DNA of 64,000 bases from Bacteroidales bacterium (lineage in GTDB: Bacteria; Bacteroidota; Bacteroidia; Bacteroidales; UBA932): contig SUYR01000006.1 of assembly GCA_015060335.1 (NCBI GenBank), positions 43,102-107,101 of the forward strand. The letters run 5' to 3'. The notes below the pieces were generated by a model. It did no database searches. It had not been told where the DNA came from and saw nothing but the letters and a program-made list of their open reading frames with translations. The position numbers and the translations under genes were made by a program. Shown one piece after another: positions 9,370 to 17,858 of this stretch. Each line of letters begins with the position of its first letter. Positions within the stretch are counted from its first letter, which is position 1.

Positions 9370-9377
9370 CAAAGGTA
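9370..9377 (-). promoter_or_regulatory. -7 box of the RHH-like gene
   Basis: Minus-strand TACCTTTG, full match to TAnnTTTG, 37 nt before the GTG. It lies back-to-back with the arginine-operon box at 9399-9406, so the two divergent promoters share a 30-bp space. Confidence 0.5.
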
Positions 9378-9398
9378 GTAATTTTTATAGAAAATATG

Positions 9399-9406
9399 TA
9401 TCTTTG
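9399..9406 (+). promoter_or_regulatory. -7 box of the arginine operon
   Basis: TATCTTTG, full match to TAnnTTTG. It precedes a ~150-nt untranslated leader. No convincing TTTG -33 partner. Confidence 0.55.
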
Positions 9407-9410
9407 CCTT

Positions 9411-9558
9411 GATTATGATTGCAGTAGGGGTTTCATCCCTCAGATAGCAATTGACAATCTCGGTTTGTCTTGCAAGTGAGGCTCCCTTATCGCTTCCTCA
9501 TTCGAGGGCAATCCGCAGCATTTTGTAACATAAGTGAGTTTTTTAGTGTAGGTATACT
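9411..9558 (+). promoter_or_regulatory. Structured leader of the arginine operon, possible riboregulator
   Basis: The leader has no ORF of note and folds by eye into a multibranch unit. GATTGC (9417-9422) can close on GCAATC (9508-9513). Inside are a small AGGG/CCCT hairpin (about 9426-9440), a GCAA+GACAA / TTGTC+TTGC hairpin with a 2-nt bulge (9447-9473) and AGTGAGG (9475-9481) paired with CCTCATT (9496-9502). A second AAGTGAG copy (9532-9538), directly followed by TTTTTT (9539-9544), could compete for CCTCATT, which is an attenuator-like layout. Pairings were drawn by hand; the class is not one I recognise. Confidence 0.45.
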
Positions 9559-10137
9559 ATGCGTATTGACGTAATGGTGGCAGATGAAAGCCATGCTGTG
9601 TATGCAGATGAAATCTGCGAAGAAGTATTCGTTTCGGCAAGGGAAAGAGGTACCGGAATTGCCAGAAGAACGCCTGAATATGTCATTGACAAGATGAAGG
9701 CCGGCAAGGCTGTCATTGCAGTTGCCGAAGACGGACGCTTTGCAGGTTTTTCATATATAGAGACCTGGGGGCACAAGCAGTTTGTAGCCAACTCCGGTCT
9801 CATCGTATCCCATGCATTCAGAGGTCAAGGAATTGCAATGAGGATAAAGAGAAGGATTTTCCAGCTTTCAAGAGAATTGTTTCCTGAGGCTAAGATATTC
9901 AGTATCACGACAGGAGCTGCAGTAATGAAGATGAATTACGAGTTGGGATTCAGACCAGTGCCGTTTGCGCTGCTGACCGACGACCCGGATTTCTGGAAAG
10001 GTTGTCAGGGATGCAGGAACTACGGAATACTCGAATCCAACAACTTCAGGATGTGCCTTTGCACAGGTCTTCTATATGATCCGGCCGAGCACATCGAAGT
10101 GGAAAGTCCAAGCATACTTAATCAGGATAATCAATAA
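9559..10137 (+). CDS. GNAT N-acyltransferase, putative N-succinyl/acetylglutamate synthase
   Basis: 192 residues. GNAT fold with the acyl-CoA pyrophosphate loop FRGQGIAMRI (residues 87-96) after the beta-4 strand SGLIVSH. The C-terminal part carries a conserved cysteine pattern, FWKGCQGC (149, 152) and MCLC (166, 168), of possible structural/metal role. First gene of the arginine operon, 12 nt before argG; no argA or argJ is in the operon, so the first step (acylation of glutamate) is most economically assigned here. From memory, the homologue in the Bacteroides arginine cluster has been linked genetically to N-succinylglutamate synthesis. Acyl donor is inferred, not seen. Confidence 0.75.
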   Translation: MRIDVMVADESHAVYADEICEEVFVSARERGTGIARRTPEYVIDKMKAGKAVIAVAEDGRFAGFSYIETWGHKQFVANSGLIVSHAFRGQGIAMRIKRRIFQLSRELFPEAKIFSITTGAAVMKMNYELGFRPVPFALLTDDPDFWKGCQGCRNYGILESNNFRMCLCTGLLYDPAEHIEVESPSILNQDNQ

Positions 10138-10149
10138 AAATCAACTAAT

Positions 10150-11343
10150 ATGAGCAAGAAAGTAGTACTCGCCTTCAGCGGCGGACTTGACACATCTTTC
10201 TGTGTCCCTTACCTTAAGGAAAAAGGTTATGAAGTACATACTGTAATGGTTAACACCGGCGGATTCTCGGCAGAAGAGGAGAAAGCCATCGAAGAGCGCG
10301 CACTGACCCTTGGAGCAGCTTCACATAAAAATGTAAATGCAGTTGAAACATACTATGAGAAGGGTATAAAATACCTTATCTACGGAAACATTCTCAAGAA
10401 TGCTACTTATCCGCTTTCAGTAAGTTCCGAGCGTGTATTCCAGGCTCTTGAAGTACTGAAGCATGTCCAGGCTCTCGGAGCCGATGCAGTAGCACACGGA
10501 AGTACAGGTGCCGGCAATGACCAGGTACGTTTCGACATAGTATTCGAGATTCTTGCACCTCAGGTAGAGATCATAGCTCCAGTACGTGACGAGGGATTCA
10601 CCCGTCAGTTCGAGATAGACTTCCTCCAGCAGCACGGATTCGACTTCTCATGGGAGAAAGCCAAATATTCTATCAATCAGGGACTCTGGGGCACCAGCAT
10701 CGGTGGTGTCGAGACACTTTCATCAGACGGATATCTTCCTGAAGAGGCCTATCCGACAAAGGTGACCAAATCAGAACCGGAGCACATCAAGATCGGTTTC
10801 TGCAAAGGCGAGCCTGTATCGTTCAATGGAGTGGAAATGTCACCGGTTGAAGTAATCAAGGCAGTACGCGACGTTGCAGGTCCGTTCGGTATCGGACGGG
10901 ACATCCATATCGGTGACACCATCATCGGCATCAAAGGTCGTGTAGGATTTGAGGCCGCTGCTCCTCTTATCATCGTGAAGGCACATCATCTCCTTGAAAA
11001 GCACACTCTCACCAAGGGACAGCTTTACTGGAAAGACCAGATTGCAGGATGGTACGGTCAGCAGATGCACGAGGCTATGTACCTCGATCCTGTATGCCGC
11101 GACATGGAGGCTATGATGGACAGCATCGAGCAGCATGTGACAGGAGAGGTAGAGATCGCTCTCATGCCTTATCACTTCTCGGTTCTCGGATGTACAAGCG
11201 ACCATGACCTGATGAGTTCTAAATTTGGTGCTTACGGCGAAATCAACAAGTCATACACCGGACGTGACGTGGTCGGATTCACAAAGGTCATCGCAAATCC
11301 TTTGAAGATATATTACAGTGTAAACGGAGGTATAGATGAATAA
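10150..11343 (+). CDS. argG: Argininosuccinate synthase
   Basis: 397 residues, normal length. Condenses citrulline with aspartate using ATP. N-terminal PP-loop AFSGGLDTSFC (residues 8-18), HGSTGAGNDQVRFD and the SINQGLWGTSIGG region mark the family. It is the second gene of the operon, 12 nt after the acyltransferase, and overlaps argC by 8 nt. No unusual feature seen. Confidence 0.97.
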   Translation: MSKKVVLAFSGGLDTSFCVPYLKEKGYEVHTVMVNTGGFSAEEEKAIEERALTLGAASHKNVNAVETYYEKGIKYLIYGNILKNATYPLSVSSERVFQALEVLKHVQALGADAVAHGSTGAGNDQVRFDIVFEILAPQVEIIAPVRDEGFTRQFEIDFLQQHGFDFSWEKAKYSINQGLWGTSIGGVETLSSDGYLPEEAYPTKVTKSEPEHIKIGFCKGEPVSFNGVEMSPVEVIKAVRDVAGPFGIGRDIHIGDTIIGIKGRVGFEAAAPLIIVKAHHLLEKHTLTKGQLYWKDQIAGWYGQQMHEAMYLDPVCRDMEAMMDSIEQHVTGEVEIALMPYHFSVLGCTSDHDLMSSKFGAYGEINKSYTGRDVVGFTKVIANPLKIYYSVNGGIDE

Positions 11344-12334
11344 TCACAAGATACGTGTCGCTATAGCCGGTGGCACAGGTTATACCGGAGGAGAACTTTT
11401 CCGTATTCTGCTCAATCATCCCGAAGTGGAGATTGTCGCTGCGACCACTACATCCTCAGAAGGTACTCCTGTCTGTTCGGTTCATAGAGATCTTATTGGA
11501 GAGACCGATCTGTGTTTCAGCACCGAGCTCAATGACCCTGACGTAATTTTCTTATGTCTGGGTCATGGCATTTCAAGACAGTTTGTGGACACGCATGAGA
11601 TCAAGCCGACATGCCGCATCATCGATCTTGGTAACGATTTCCGCCTTGACGGAGACTATGCAGGAAGACATTTCGTATATGGTCTGTGCGAAAGTGCCCG
11701 CGAGCAGATACGCAACGCCCATGACGTAGCAAATCCCGGCTGCTTTGCCACTGCAATCCAGCTGGCTCTGCTTCCACTTGCATCTTCCGGACTCATAAAT
11801 GACGAAGTACATGTCACTGCTATAACAGGATCGACCGGTGCAGGAAAGAAACCTGGAGAAACAACACATTTCAGCTACAGAACCGACAACATTTCCATCT
11901 ACAAGCTGTTTACACATCAGCATCTGGCAGAGATCAGACAGAATCTTGTACGAGTGAGCCAGGCAAAAGAAGGAGAATGGACTCCAGTAGTGAATTTCGT
12001 TCCATTGAGAGGAGATTTTGCAAGGGGAATATTTGCAAGTGTATATACAAAGGCTGTCGAAGGCATGAGCTTGGAGGACTACAGAAAGCTATACGAACAG
12101 TATTACGCTCAGTCTCCTTTCGTATTCCATTCGGCAGAAGGTATTTCAATGAAAGAGGTCGTAAACACAAACAAGGGGCTTGTCCATGTGGAACTTCACG
12201 ACGGATATGTACACATTGCATCATGCATAGACAATCTGGTGAAAGGCGCGGCAGGACAGGCTGTACAGAACATGAACCTTATGTTCGGCCTGCCTGAAGA
12301 CACAGGTCTCCGCCTCAAGCCATCTGCTTTTTAA
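11336..12334 (+). CDS. argC: N-acyl-gamma-glutamyl-phosphate reductase
   Basis: 332 residues. NADPH-dependent reduction of N-acylglutamyl phosphate to the semialdehyde. Rossmann motif AGGTGYTGGELFR (residues 11-23), catalytic cysteine in NPGCFATA, and GSTGAGKKPGETTHFS which is characteristic of the family. In this pathway the acyl group is probably succinyl. The start overlaps argG by 8 nt; argD begins 18 nt after the stop. Confidence 0.96.
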   Translation: MNNHKIRVAIAGGTGYTGGELFRILLNHPEVEIVAATTTSSEGTPVCSVHRDLIGETDLCFSTELNDPDVIFLCLGHGISRQFVDTHEIKPTCRIIDLGNDFRLDGDYAGRHFVYGLCESAREQIRNAHDVANPGCFATAIQLALLPLASSGLINDEVHVTAITGSTGAGKKPGETTHFSYRTDNISIYKLFTHQHLAEIRQNLVRVSQAKEGEWTPVVNFVPLRGDFARGIFASVYTKAVEGMSLEDYRKLYEQYYAQSPFVFHSAEGISMKEVVNTNKGLVHVELHDGYVHIASCIDNLVKGAAGQAVQNMNLMFGLPEDTGLRLKPSAF

Positions 12335-12352
12335 CATTTGAATCAAGGTATC

Positions 12353-13477
12353 ATGAATTTATTCGAAGTATATAAGCTTTGGGATATCGAGCCGGTAAAA
12401 GGACTCGATACGACATTGTGGGACAAGAATGGAGAAACCTATACGGACCTTTACGGAGGACATGCCGTGATTTCTGTAGGACACTGTCATCCTCATTACG
12501 TAAAGATGATGTCAGAGCAGCTGAACAAGCTCGGATTCTATTCCAACGCCGTACAGAACTCATTGCAGAGCGACCTTGCCGTACGTCTGGGACGTGTATG
12601 CGGATACGAGGATTACAAACTCTTCCTCTGCAACAGCGGTGCCGAGGCAAATGAAAATGCCCTGAAAGTTGCGTCATTCCACACAGGAAAGGCAAAGGTA
12701 CTGGCATTCCGCAAGGCATTCCACGGCAGGACATCCGGAGCCGTAGCTGCTACCGACAACCCTAAGATACAGGCACCTTTCAATGCGACAGAAAACATAG
12801 TTTTTGCTCCTCTGAACGACCTTGAGGCTGTTGCAGCAGAGCTGTCGAAAGGAGATTTCGCTGCCGTAATAATCGAAGGAATCCAGGGTGTTGCAGGTAT
12901 ATTCGAGCCTACTGTCGAATTCATCAACGGACTCCGTGAGCTTTGCGACAAGTACGGCTGCCTGCTGATTCTTGATGAAATTCAGTCGGGTTACGGGCGC
13001 ACAGGAAAGTTCTATGCACATCAGCACTATGGAGTCAGAGCAGACATCGTGACCATGGCAAAAGGAATGGGTAACGGCTTCCCTATCGGAGGCGTGATCA
13101 TAAGCCCGTCAATAAAGGCTTCTTTCGGAATGCTCGGTACGACATTCGGTGGCAACCACCTTGCGTGTACAGCAGCCCTTGCCGTGCTGGATATCATTGA
13201 GAATGAACACCTTGTAGAGAATGCTGCCAGAATGGGAGAATATTTTGCTAAGGAGCTGAGCTCAGACAAGGCGCTGAAGGAATATCGTGGAAAGGGACTT
13301 ATGATCGGCATGGAGCTCAAAGACGAATATGTAGGTCTTCGTGACAGGCTGCTTTTCGAGAAACATTTCTTCACAGGAGCAGCAGGAGCTCAAGTAATAC
13401 GTCTGCTTCCTTCCCTCACAGTATCGGAGCAGACTGCTGAATCATTCGTAAACGCTTGGAAAGAATTGACAATATGA
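12353..13477 (+). CDS. argD: N-succinyl/acetylornithine aminotransferase
   Basis: 374 residues from ATG 12353 (a TTG at 12338 is rejected). Class III PLP aminotransferase: NSGAEANENALK (PLP phosphate site), IIEGIQGVAGI, LILDEIQSGYGRTG with the PLP-binding Asp, and Schiff-base Lys237 in MAKGMGNGFPIGG. Converts N-acylglutamate semialdehyde to N-acylornithine. Shorter than the usual 390-400 residues mainly at the N-terminus. Stop overlaps the argF' ATG (ATGA). Confidence 0.95.
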   Translation: MNLFEVYKLWDIEPVKGLDTTLWDKNGETYTDLYGGHAVISVGHCHPHYVKMMSEQLNKLGFYSNAVQNSLQSDLAVRLGRVCGYEDYKLFLCNSGAEANENALKVASFHTGKAKVLAFRKAFHGRTSGAVAATDNPKIQAPFNATENIVFAPLNDLEAVAAELSKGDFAAVIIEGIQGVAGIFEPTVEFINGLRELCDKYGCLLILDEIQSGYGRTGKFYAHQHYGVRADIVTMAKGMGNGFPIGGVIISPSIKASFGMLGTTFGGNHLACTAALAVLDIIENEHLVENAARMGEYFAKELSSDKALKEYRGKGLMIGMELKDEYVGLRDRLLFEKHFFTGAAGAQVIRLLPSLTVSEQTAESFVNAWKELTI

Positions 13478-14427
13478 GACATTTCACATCTATCACCCAG
13501 CTCGGAGACCTCAAGGACGCCCTTGCTGCCGCAAAATATGTAAAGGAAAACCCATTCGCAGACCAGGATCTTGGAAAAAACAGGACCCTGCTTATGATAT
13601 TCTTCAACTCAAGTCTGCGAACACGTCTGAGCACACAGAAGGCAGCCCTCAATCTCGGGATGAATGTGATTGTGCTTGATGTCAACCAGGGAGCATGGAA
13701 ACTCGAGACAGAAAGAGGCGTGATCATGGACGGAGACAAGCCAGAACATCTGTTGGAAGCCATACCTGTAATGGGAAGCTACTGCGATGTCATCGGTGTT
13801 CGTTCATTTGCACGATTCGAGAGCAAGGAAGACGATTATAACGAAGTGATCATCAATCAGTTCATCAAATATTCCGGCAAGCCTGTATTCAGCATGGAGG
13901 CAGCTACAAGGCACCCTCTCCAGACATTTGCAGACCTTATCACCATCGAGGAATACAAGAAGGTGGAAAAACCGAAGATCGTCATGACATGGGCACCGCA
14001 TCCCAAGGCATTGCCTCAGGCTGTCCCTAACTCATTTGCGGAAGGTATAAACATGACGGATTATGAATTCGTCATCACACATCCGAAGGGATATGAACTC
14101 GATCCTGCATTTGTAGGAAAGGCAAAGGTGGAGTATGATCAGAGGAAGGCATTCGAGGGAGCAGATTTCATATATGCCAAGAACTGGTCTGCATACAATG
14201 GAGACGACTACGGTAAGGTTCTGTGTACAGACCGCGACTGGACTGTGGATTCTGAGAAGATGGCACTTACCAACAATGCCTACTTCATGCACTGCCTTCC
14301 TGTCCGCAGAAATATGATTGTGACTGATGATGTGATCGAAAGCCCTCAGTCAATCGTGATCCCTGAAGCGGCAAACAGAGTCGTATCGGCCCAGACCATA
14401 TTGAAGCAGATCCTGCTTGATCTATAA
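13474..14427 (+). CDS. argF': N-succinylornithine carbamoyltransferase (ArgF')
   Basis: 317 residues from ATG 13474. Carbamoylates N-succinylornithine to N-succinylcitrulline. Carbamoyl-phosphate motif SSLRTR (residues 46-51), HPLQ and the C-terminal HCLPVRRN are present. The substrate-deciding proline of the succinylornithine enzyme falls exactly at residue 90 in DGDKPEHLLEAIP; acetylornithine carbamoyltransferases have Glu at the equivalent place. The sequence closely matches the Bacteroides fragilis ArgF' I remember. Coupled to argD by ATGA overlap. Confidence 0.95.
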   Translation: MRHFTSITQLGDLKDALAAAKYVKENPFADQDLGKNRTLLMIFFNSSLRTRLSTQKAALNLGMNVIVLDVNQGAWKLETERGVIMDGDKPEHLLEAIPVMGSYCDVIGVRSFARFESKEDDYNEVIINQFIKYSGKPVFSMEAATRHPLQTFADLITIEEYKKVEKPKIVMTWAPHPKALPQAVPNSFAEGINMTDYEFVITHPKGYELDPAFVGKAKVEYDQRKAFEGADFIYAKNWSAYNGDDYGKVLCTDRDWTVDSEKMALTNNAYFMHCLPVRRNMIVTDDVIESPQSIVIPEAANRVVSAQTILKQILLDL

Positions 14428-14457
14428 CACACTCACAATCAAAGCTTTAGCAAATAC

Positions 14458-14481
14458 GCCTGCTCCCCAAAGTACGCAGGC
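14458..14481 (+). other. Intercistronic hairpin between argF' and argB
   Basis: GCCTGC (14458-14463) pairs with GCAGGC (14476-14481) around a 12-nt loop in the only sizeable gap (81 nt) of the arginine operon. There is no T-run, so it is more likely a processing or stability element than a terminator. Confidence 0.35.
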
Positions 14482-14508
14482 ATCACACATAAAGATCTTA
14501 TAATCAAG

Positions 14509-15381
14509 ATGTTAAAGATGATTAGGGTAATAAAGATTGGTGGAAACATTGTTGACAATCCTCAGTTGCTCGGTGAGTTTGTCAAGGATTTCTCTGCTAT
14601 GCCGGGCATGAAGGTTCTGATTCACGGAGGCGGAGTGATGGCTAGCCAGATGCAGAAATCAATGGGAATGGCTCCCGTGATGGTTGAAGGCCGCAGGGTT
14701 ACTGACGAGGCTACCCTCAAGGTTGTTACAATGGTATATGCCGGATGGTGTAACAAGAATATAGTGGCACTGCTGCAGGGTGCAGGATGCAACGCCATAG
14801 GTCTGTGCGGAGCAGACGGCAATGTCATCAAGGCGTCAAAAAGGCCGCCTGTCTTTGTCGAGAGTCTTGGCAGGGATGTGGACTATGGATTTGTGGGGGA
14901 TGTGAAGGCTGAAAGCGTAAATGCCGGCTTCATATATTCTCTATTAGAAAAAGGCATCGTTCCCGTATTCAATGCAATAAATCATGACGGAGACGGGAAT
15001 CTCCTCAACACAAATGCAGACACCATAGCATCATCTGTAGCAATGGCCCTTGCCGGATACAAGTACAGAGAACGCAGAGACGTCTGCTCAGCATGCGAAG
15101 ACTGTATACACTGCAGTGATGACGGAAAACTTACGCATGAAGTGGAACTGATCTACTGCTTTGAAAAAGATGGTGTGCTGTATGACAAGGATGATGAAAA
15201 CAGCGTCATACCGGAAATTGACAGGGCACGGTTCGCTGAACTGAAGGCCGAAGGTCGCGTGGCAGACGGAATGATTCCTAAACTAAGCAACTCGTTCAAG
15301 TCAATTGACGGCGGAGTAAGCAGGGTTATAATCAAACATGCACGCAATCTGCTGAATGACAAAGGCACAACATTAATCTGA
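14509..15381 (+). CDS. argB: N-acylglutamate kinase with cysteine-rich insertion
   Basis: 290 residues, about 30 more than most ArgB proteins. Phosphorylates N-acylglutamate. Amino-acid-kinase features: IKIGGNIV (phosphate loop), LIHGGG, GRRVTDEATL (substrate site), and LLNTNADTIASSVAMAL (nucleotide site). The extra length includes a Cys cluster at 193, 196, 199 and 202 (CSACEDCIHC), followed by KLTHEVELIYCFEKDGVLYDKDDENSVIP, the normal family continuation. The cluster is not part of the kinases I know. ATG 14518 is an alternative start. Confidence 0.93.
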   Translation: MLKMIRVIKIGGNIVDNPQLLGEFVKDFSAMPGMKVLIHGGGVMASQMQKSMGMAPVMVEGRRVTDEATLKVVTMVYAGWCNKNIVALLQGAGCNAIGLCGADGNVIKASKRPPVFVESLGRDVDYGFVGDVKAESVNAGFIYSLLEKGIVPVFNAINHDGDGNLLNTNADTIASSVAMALAGYKYRERRDVCSACEDCIHCSDDGKLTHEVELIYCFEKDGVLYDKDDENSVIPEIDRARFAELKAEGRVADGMIPKLSNSFKSIDGGVSRVIIKHARNLLNDKGTTLI

Positions 15382-15399
15382 GATTCGTCATATCTGGTA

Positions 15400-16536
15400 A
15401 TGAAAGACAATATACAGATACTCATATCCGAGTCAGTGGAACTGCTTAAAGAGATGGTGGCTATTCCGTCGGTCTCTTTCAGCGAGGCTGATGTGTGCAC
15501 ACTGATCAGCAGCTGGCTTACAGAAAAAGGAGTGGAGCACAGAAGAGACGGAAATAATCTGATAGCTGAACATATCTCCAATCCTGATTCTCCTACACTG
15601 ATGCTCTGTGCCCATATAGACACAGTGGCTGCAAGCAATGAGTATTCGTTCGACCCTCATAAACCGGACTACATAAAGGCCGCAGAAACGATCTCGTCCT
15701 ATATTGCTGAAGGTAAAATCCCCGAAGCGCCATGCAGCCAGGCAACACCTGAAAACATAGTGGCAGGACTTGGAAGCAATGATGACGGAGCATCTGTAGT
15801 AAGCATGATTGCCGTTTTCAGGTATTTCAAGAGCATGACTGTCTCTCCGAATATCATGCTTGTACTCTCTTGCGAGGAAGAACGTTCCGGCATAAACGGC
15901 ATGACAGGATTATGGCACCGGATAAAGGATAAGGTTGACTATGCGATAGTCGGCGAGCCTACAGGGATGAAAGCCGCGACTGCTGAACGCGGACTGCTTG
16001 TCATAGATGCCTCAGCACACGGAATCAGCGGACATGCAGCAAGAAACGAAGGGCTCAATGCCATTCATATAGCCTTGGAAGACATTGAAAGACTGCGTAC
16101 ACACGAGTTCACAAAGATATCACCAAGGATGGGAAAGGTGAATCTTAATGTAACTCAGATAAATGCTGGCACTGCTCATAATGTCATACCTGATCTATGT
16201 ACATTTGTAATAGATATACGTCCTACCGAGCAATACAGCAACGAAGAGATATTGAAAGAACTTCAGGGTATATGCAGAAGCGAGCTGAAAGCACGAAATC
16301 TGAGCAATCTTTCGAGTGCGACAAAAGAAGGCTCCATTCTTCAGGATACAGCAGACAGACTCGGAATAGATACATTCTCTTCGCCAACTACATCCGACTG
16401 GATGCGAATCGACTGCGATGCCATAAAAATGGGACCTGGCAATTCATCGCGCTCACATAAAAAAGATGAATTCGTCTTTGTAAAGGAAATCGAAGACGGT
16501 ATAAAAACATATATTGAATTTATTGAGAACTTATGA
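15400..16536 (+). CDS. argE: M20-family N-acylornithine/N-acylcitrulline deacylase (ArgE-like)
   Basis: 378 residues. Di-zinc M20 peptidase fold: metal ligands His72 and Asp74 (AHIDTV), Asp128 (GSNDDGAS) and the CEEE motif at about 158-161, with a dimerisation domain in the middle (HGISGHAARNEG). In the ArgF' pathway the carbamoylated intermediate is deacylated, so the substrate here is probably N-succinylcitrulline. About 30 residues (88-120, PDYIKAAETISSY...) between the first and second metal sites look longer than in relatives I remember. Stop overlaps argH by ATGA. Confidence 0.88.
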   Translation: MKDNIQILISESVELLKEMVAIPSVSFSEADVCTLISSWLTEKGVEHRRDGNNLIAEHISNPDSPTLMLCAHIDTVAASNEYSFDPHKPDYIKAAETISSYIAEGKIPEAPCSQATPENIVAGLGSNDDGASVVSMIAVFRYFKSMTVSPNIMLVLSCEEERSGINGMTGLWHRIKDKVDYAIVGEPTGMKAATAERGLLVIDASAHGISGHAARNEGLNAIHIALEDIERLRTHEFTKISPRMGKVNLNVTQINAGTAHNVIPDLCTFVIDIRPTEQYSNEEILKELQGICRSELKARNLSNLSSATKEGSILQDTADRLGIDTFSSPTTSDWMRIDCDAIKMGPGNSSRSHKKDEFVFVKEIEDGIKTYIEFIENL

Positions 16537-17858
16537 GTACACTTTGGAGTAAAGGAACACAGGCAACCGATCTGGTAGAAGACTTCACCGTAGGAAACGA
16601 CCGCATACTGGACATGCGCCTTGCAAAATATGACGTAAAGGGCTCGATGGCTCATATCAGGATGCTTGAATCCATAGGGCTGCTGACAGCCGAGGAACTT
16701 GAGACACTTACTGCAGGACTCGAACAGATACTCTCCGAGATAGAAGAAGGCACATTCGTACTTGAAGACGATGTAGAGGATATACACTCGCAAGTGGAGT
16801 TGCTGCTTACACGCAGGCTCGGCGACATTGGAAAGAAGATACACTCGGGCAGATCGAGAAACGACCAGGTGCTCGTGGATGTAAAGCTCTTCCTGAAAGA
16901 TGAGACGCTCAAGCTCCGCGAAGAAGTTCTCTCACTCTTCAAGACTCTTCAGGAGCTGAGCGAAAAGCATAAGAACACATTGCTGCCAGGCTATACACAT
17001 GGCCAGGTAGCCATGCCGTCTTCATTCGGTCTGTGGTTCGGAGCCTATGCAGAAGCCTTTGCCGATGACATGTACATGCTCAGAGGAGCCTATAATGTAA
17101 CTGATCAGAATCCGCTCGGATCGGCTGCGGGATACGGAAGTTCATTCCCTCTGAATAGACAGATGACGACAGAACTTCTGAAGTTCTCAGACCTGGACTA
17201 TAACGTAGTGGCGGCACAGCTGAGCCGTGGAAAATCGGAGCGTGCAGTAGCATCTGCAATGGGAGCCATAGCGCTTACTCTCAACAAGTTCGCAGCAGAC
17301 TGCTGCATGTATATGAGTCCTAATTATGGATTCATCAGATTTCCGGACGAACTTACAACCGGATCCAGCATCATGCCTCATAAGAAGAATCCTGACGTCT
17401 GGGAGATCATGAGGGGAAAATGTAATATCATAATGTCAACTGAATCACAGATAAGCATGCTGTGCAGCAACATGCCGCATGGATATCACAGAGAATTCCA
17501 GTTACTCAAGGACATACTATTCCCTGCCCTCGAACTGATGCACAAATGTCTCATGATGGCAGACTACATGCTGCAGCATATAATCATAAAAGAGAATATC
17601 CTTGATGCCCCGATATACGATTACCTCTTTACTGTAGAAGAAGTAAACAGACGTACTCTCGAAGGAATGCCGTTCAGAGATGCCTACAAGAGCGTGGGAA
17701 TTGAAGTGAACGAAGGCAGATTCAGCTATCAGGGAGCCTCAGGAAAGACAAACGGCCAGCTTACGCCAGCCGATCTGAATCATACTTCACTTGGAAGTCT
17801 CGGGAATCTCTGCAACGACCGTATAGCGGTCAAGATGCAGAAAGCCGCCGAGTTTTAA
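16533..17858 (+). CDS. argH: Argininosuccinate lyase
   Basis: 441 residues. Final step, cleaving argininosuccinate to arginine and fumarate. Family signature GSSIMPHKKNPDVWEIMRGK contains the catalytic serine loop; SGRSRNDQV and PGYTHGQVAMP are the other conserved blocks. Last gene of the operon; overlaps the argE stop by 4 nt and the convergent rmuC stop by 4 nt. Confidence 0.97.
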   Translation: MSTLWSKGTQATDLVEDFTVGNDRILDMRLAKYDVKGSMAHIRMLESIGLLTAEELETLTAGLEQILSEIEEGTFVLEDDVEDIHSQVELLLTRRLGDIGKKIHSGRSRNDQVLVDVKLFLKDETLKLREEVLSLFKTLQELSEKHKNTLLPGYTHGQVAMPSSFGLWFGAYAEAFADDMYMLRGAYNVTDQNPLGSAAGYGSSFPLNRQMTTELLKFSDLDYNVVAAQLSRGKSERAVASAMGAIALTLNKFAADCCMYMSPNYGFIRFPDELTTGSSIMPHKKNPDVWEIMRGKCNIIMSTESQISMLCSNMPHGYHREFQLLKDILFPALELMHKCLMMADYMLQHIIIKENILDAPIYDYLFTVEEVNRRTLEGMPFRDAYKSVGIEVNEGRFSYQGASGKTNGQLTPADLNHTSLGSLGNLCNDRIAVKMQKAAEF

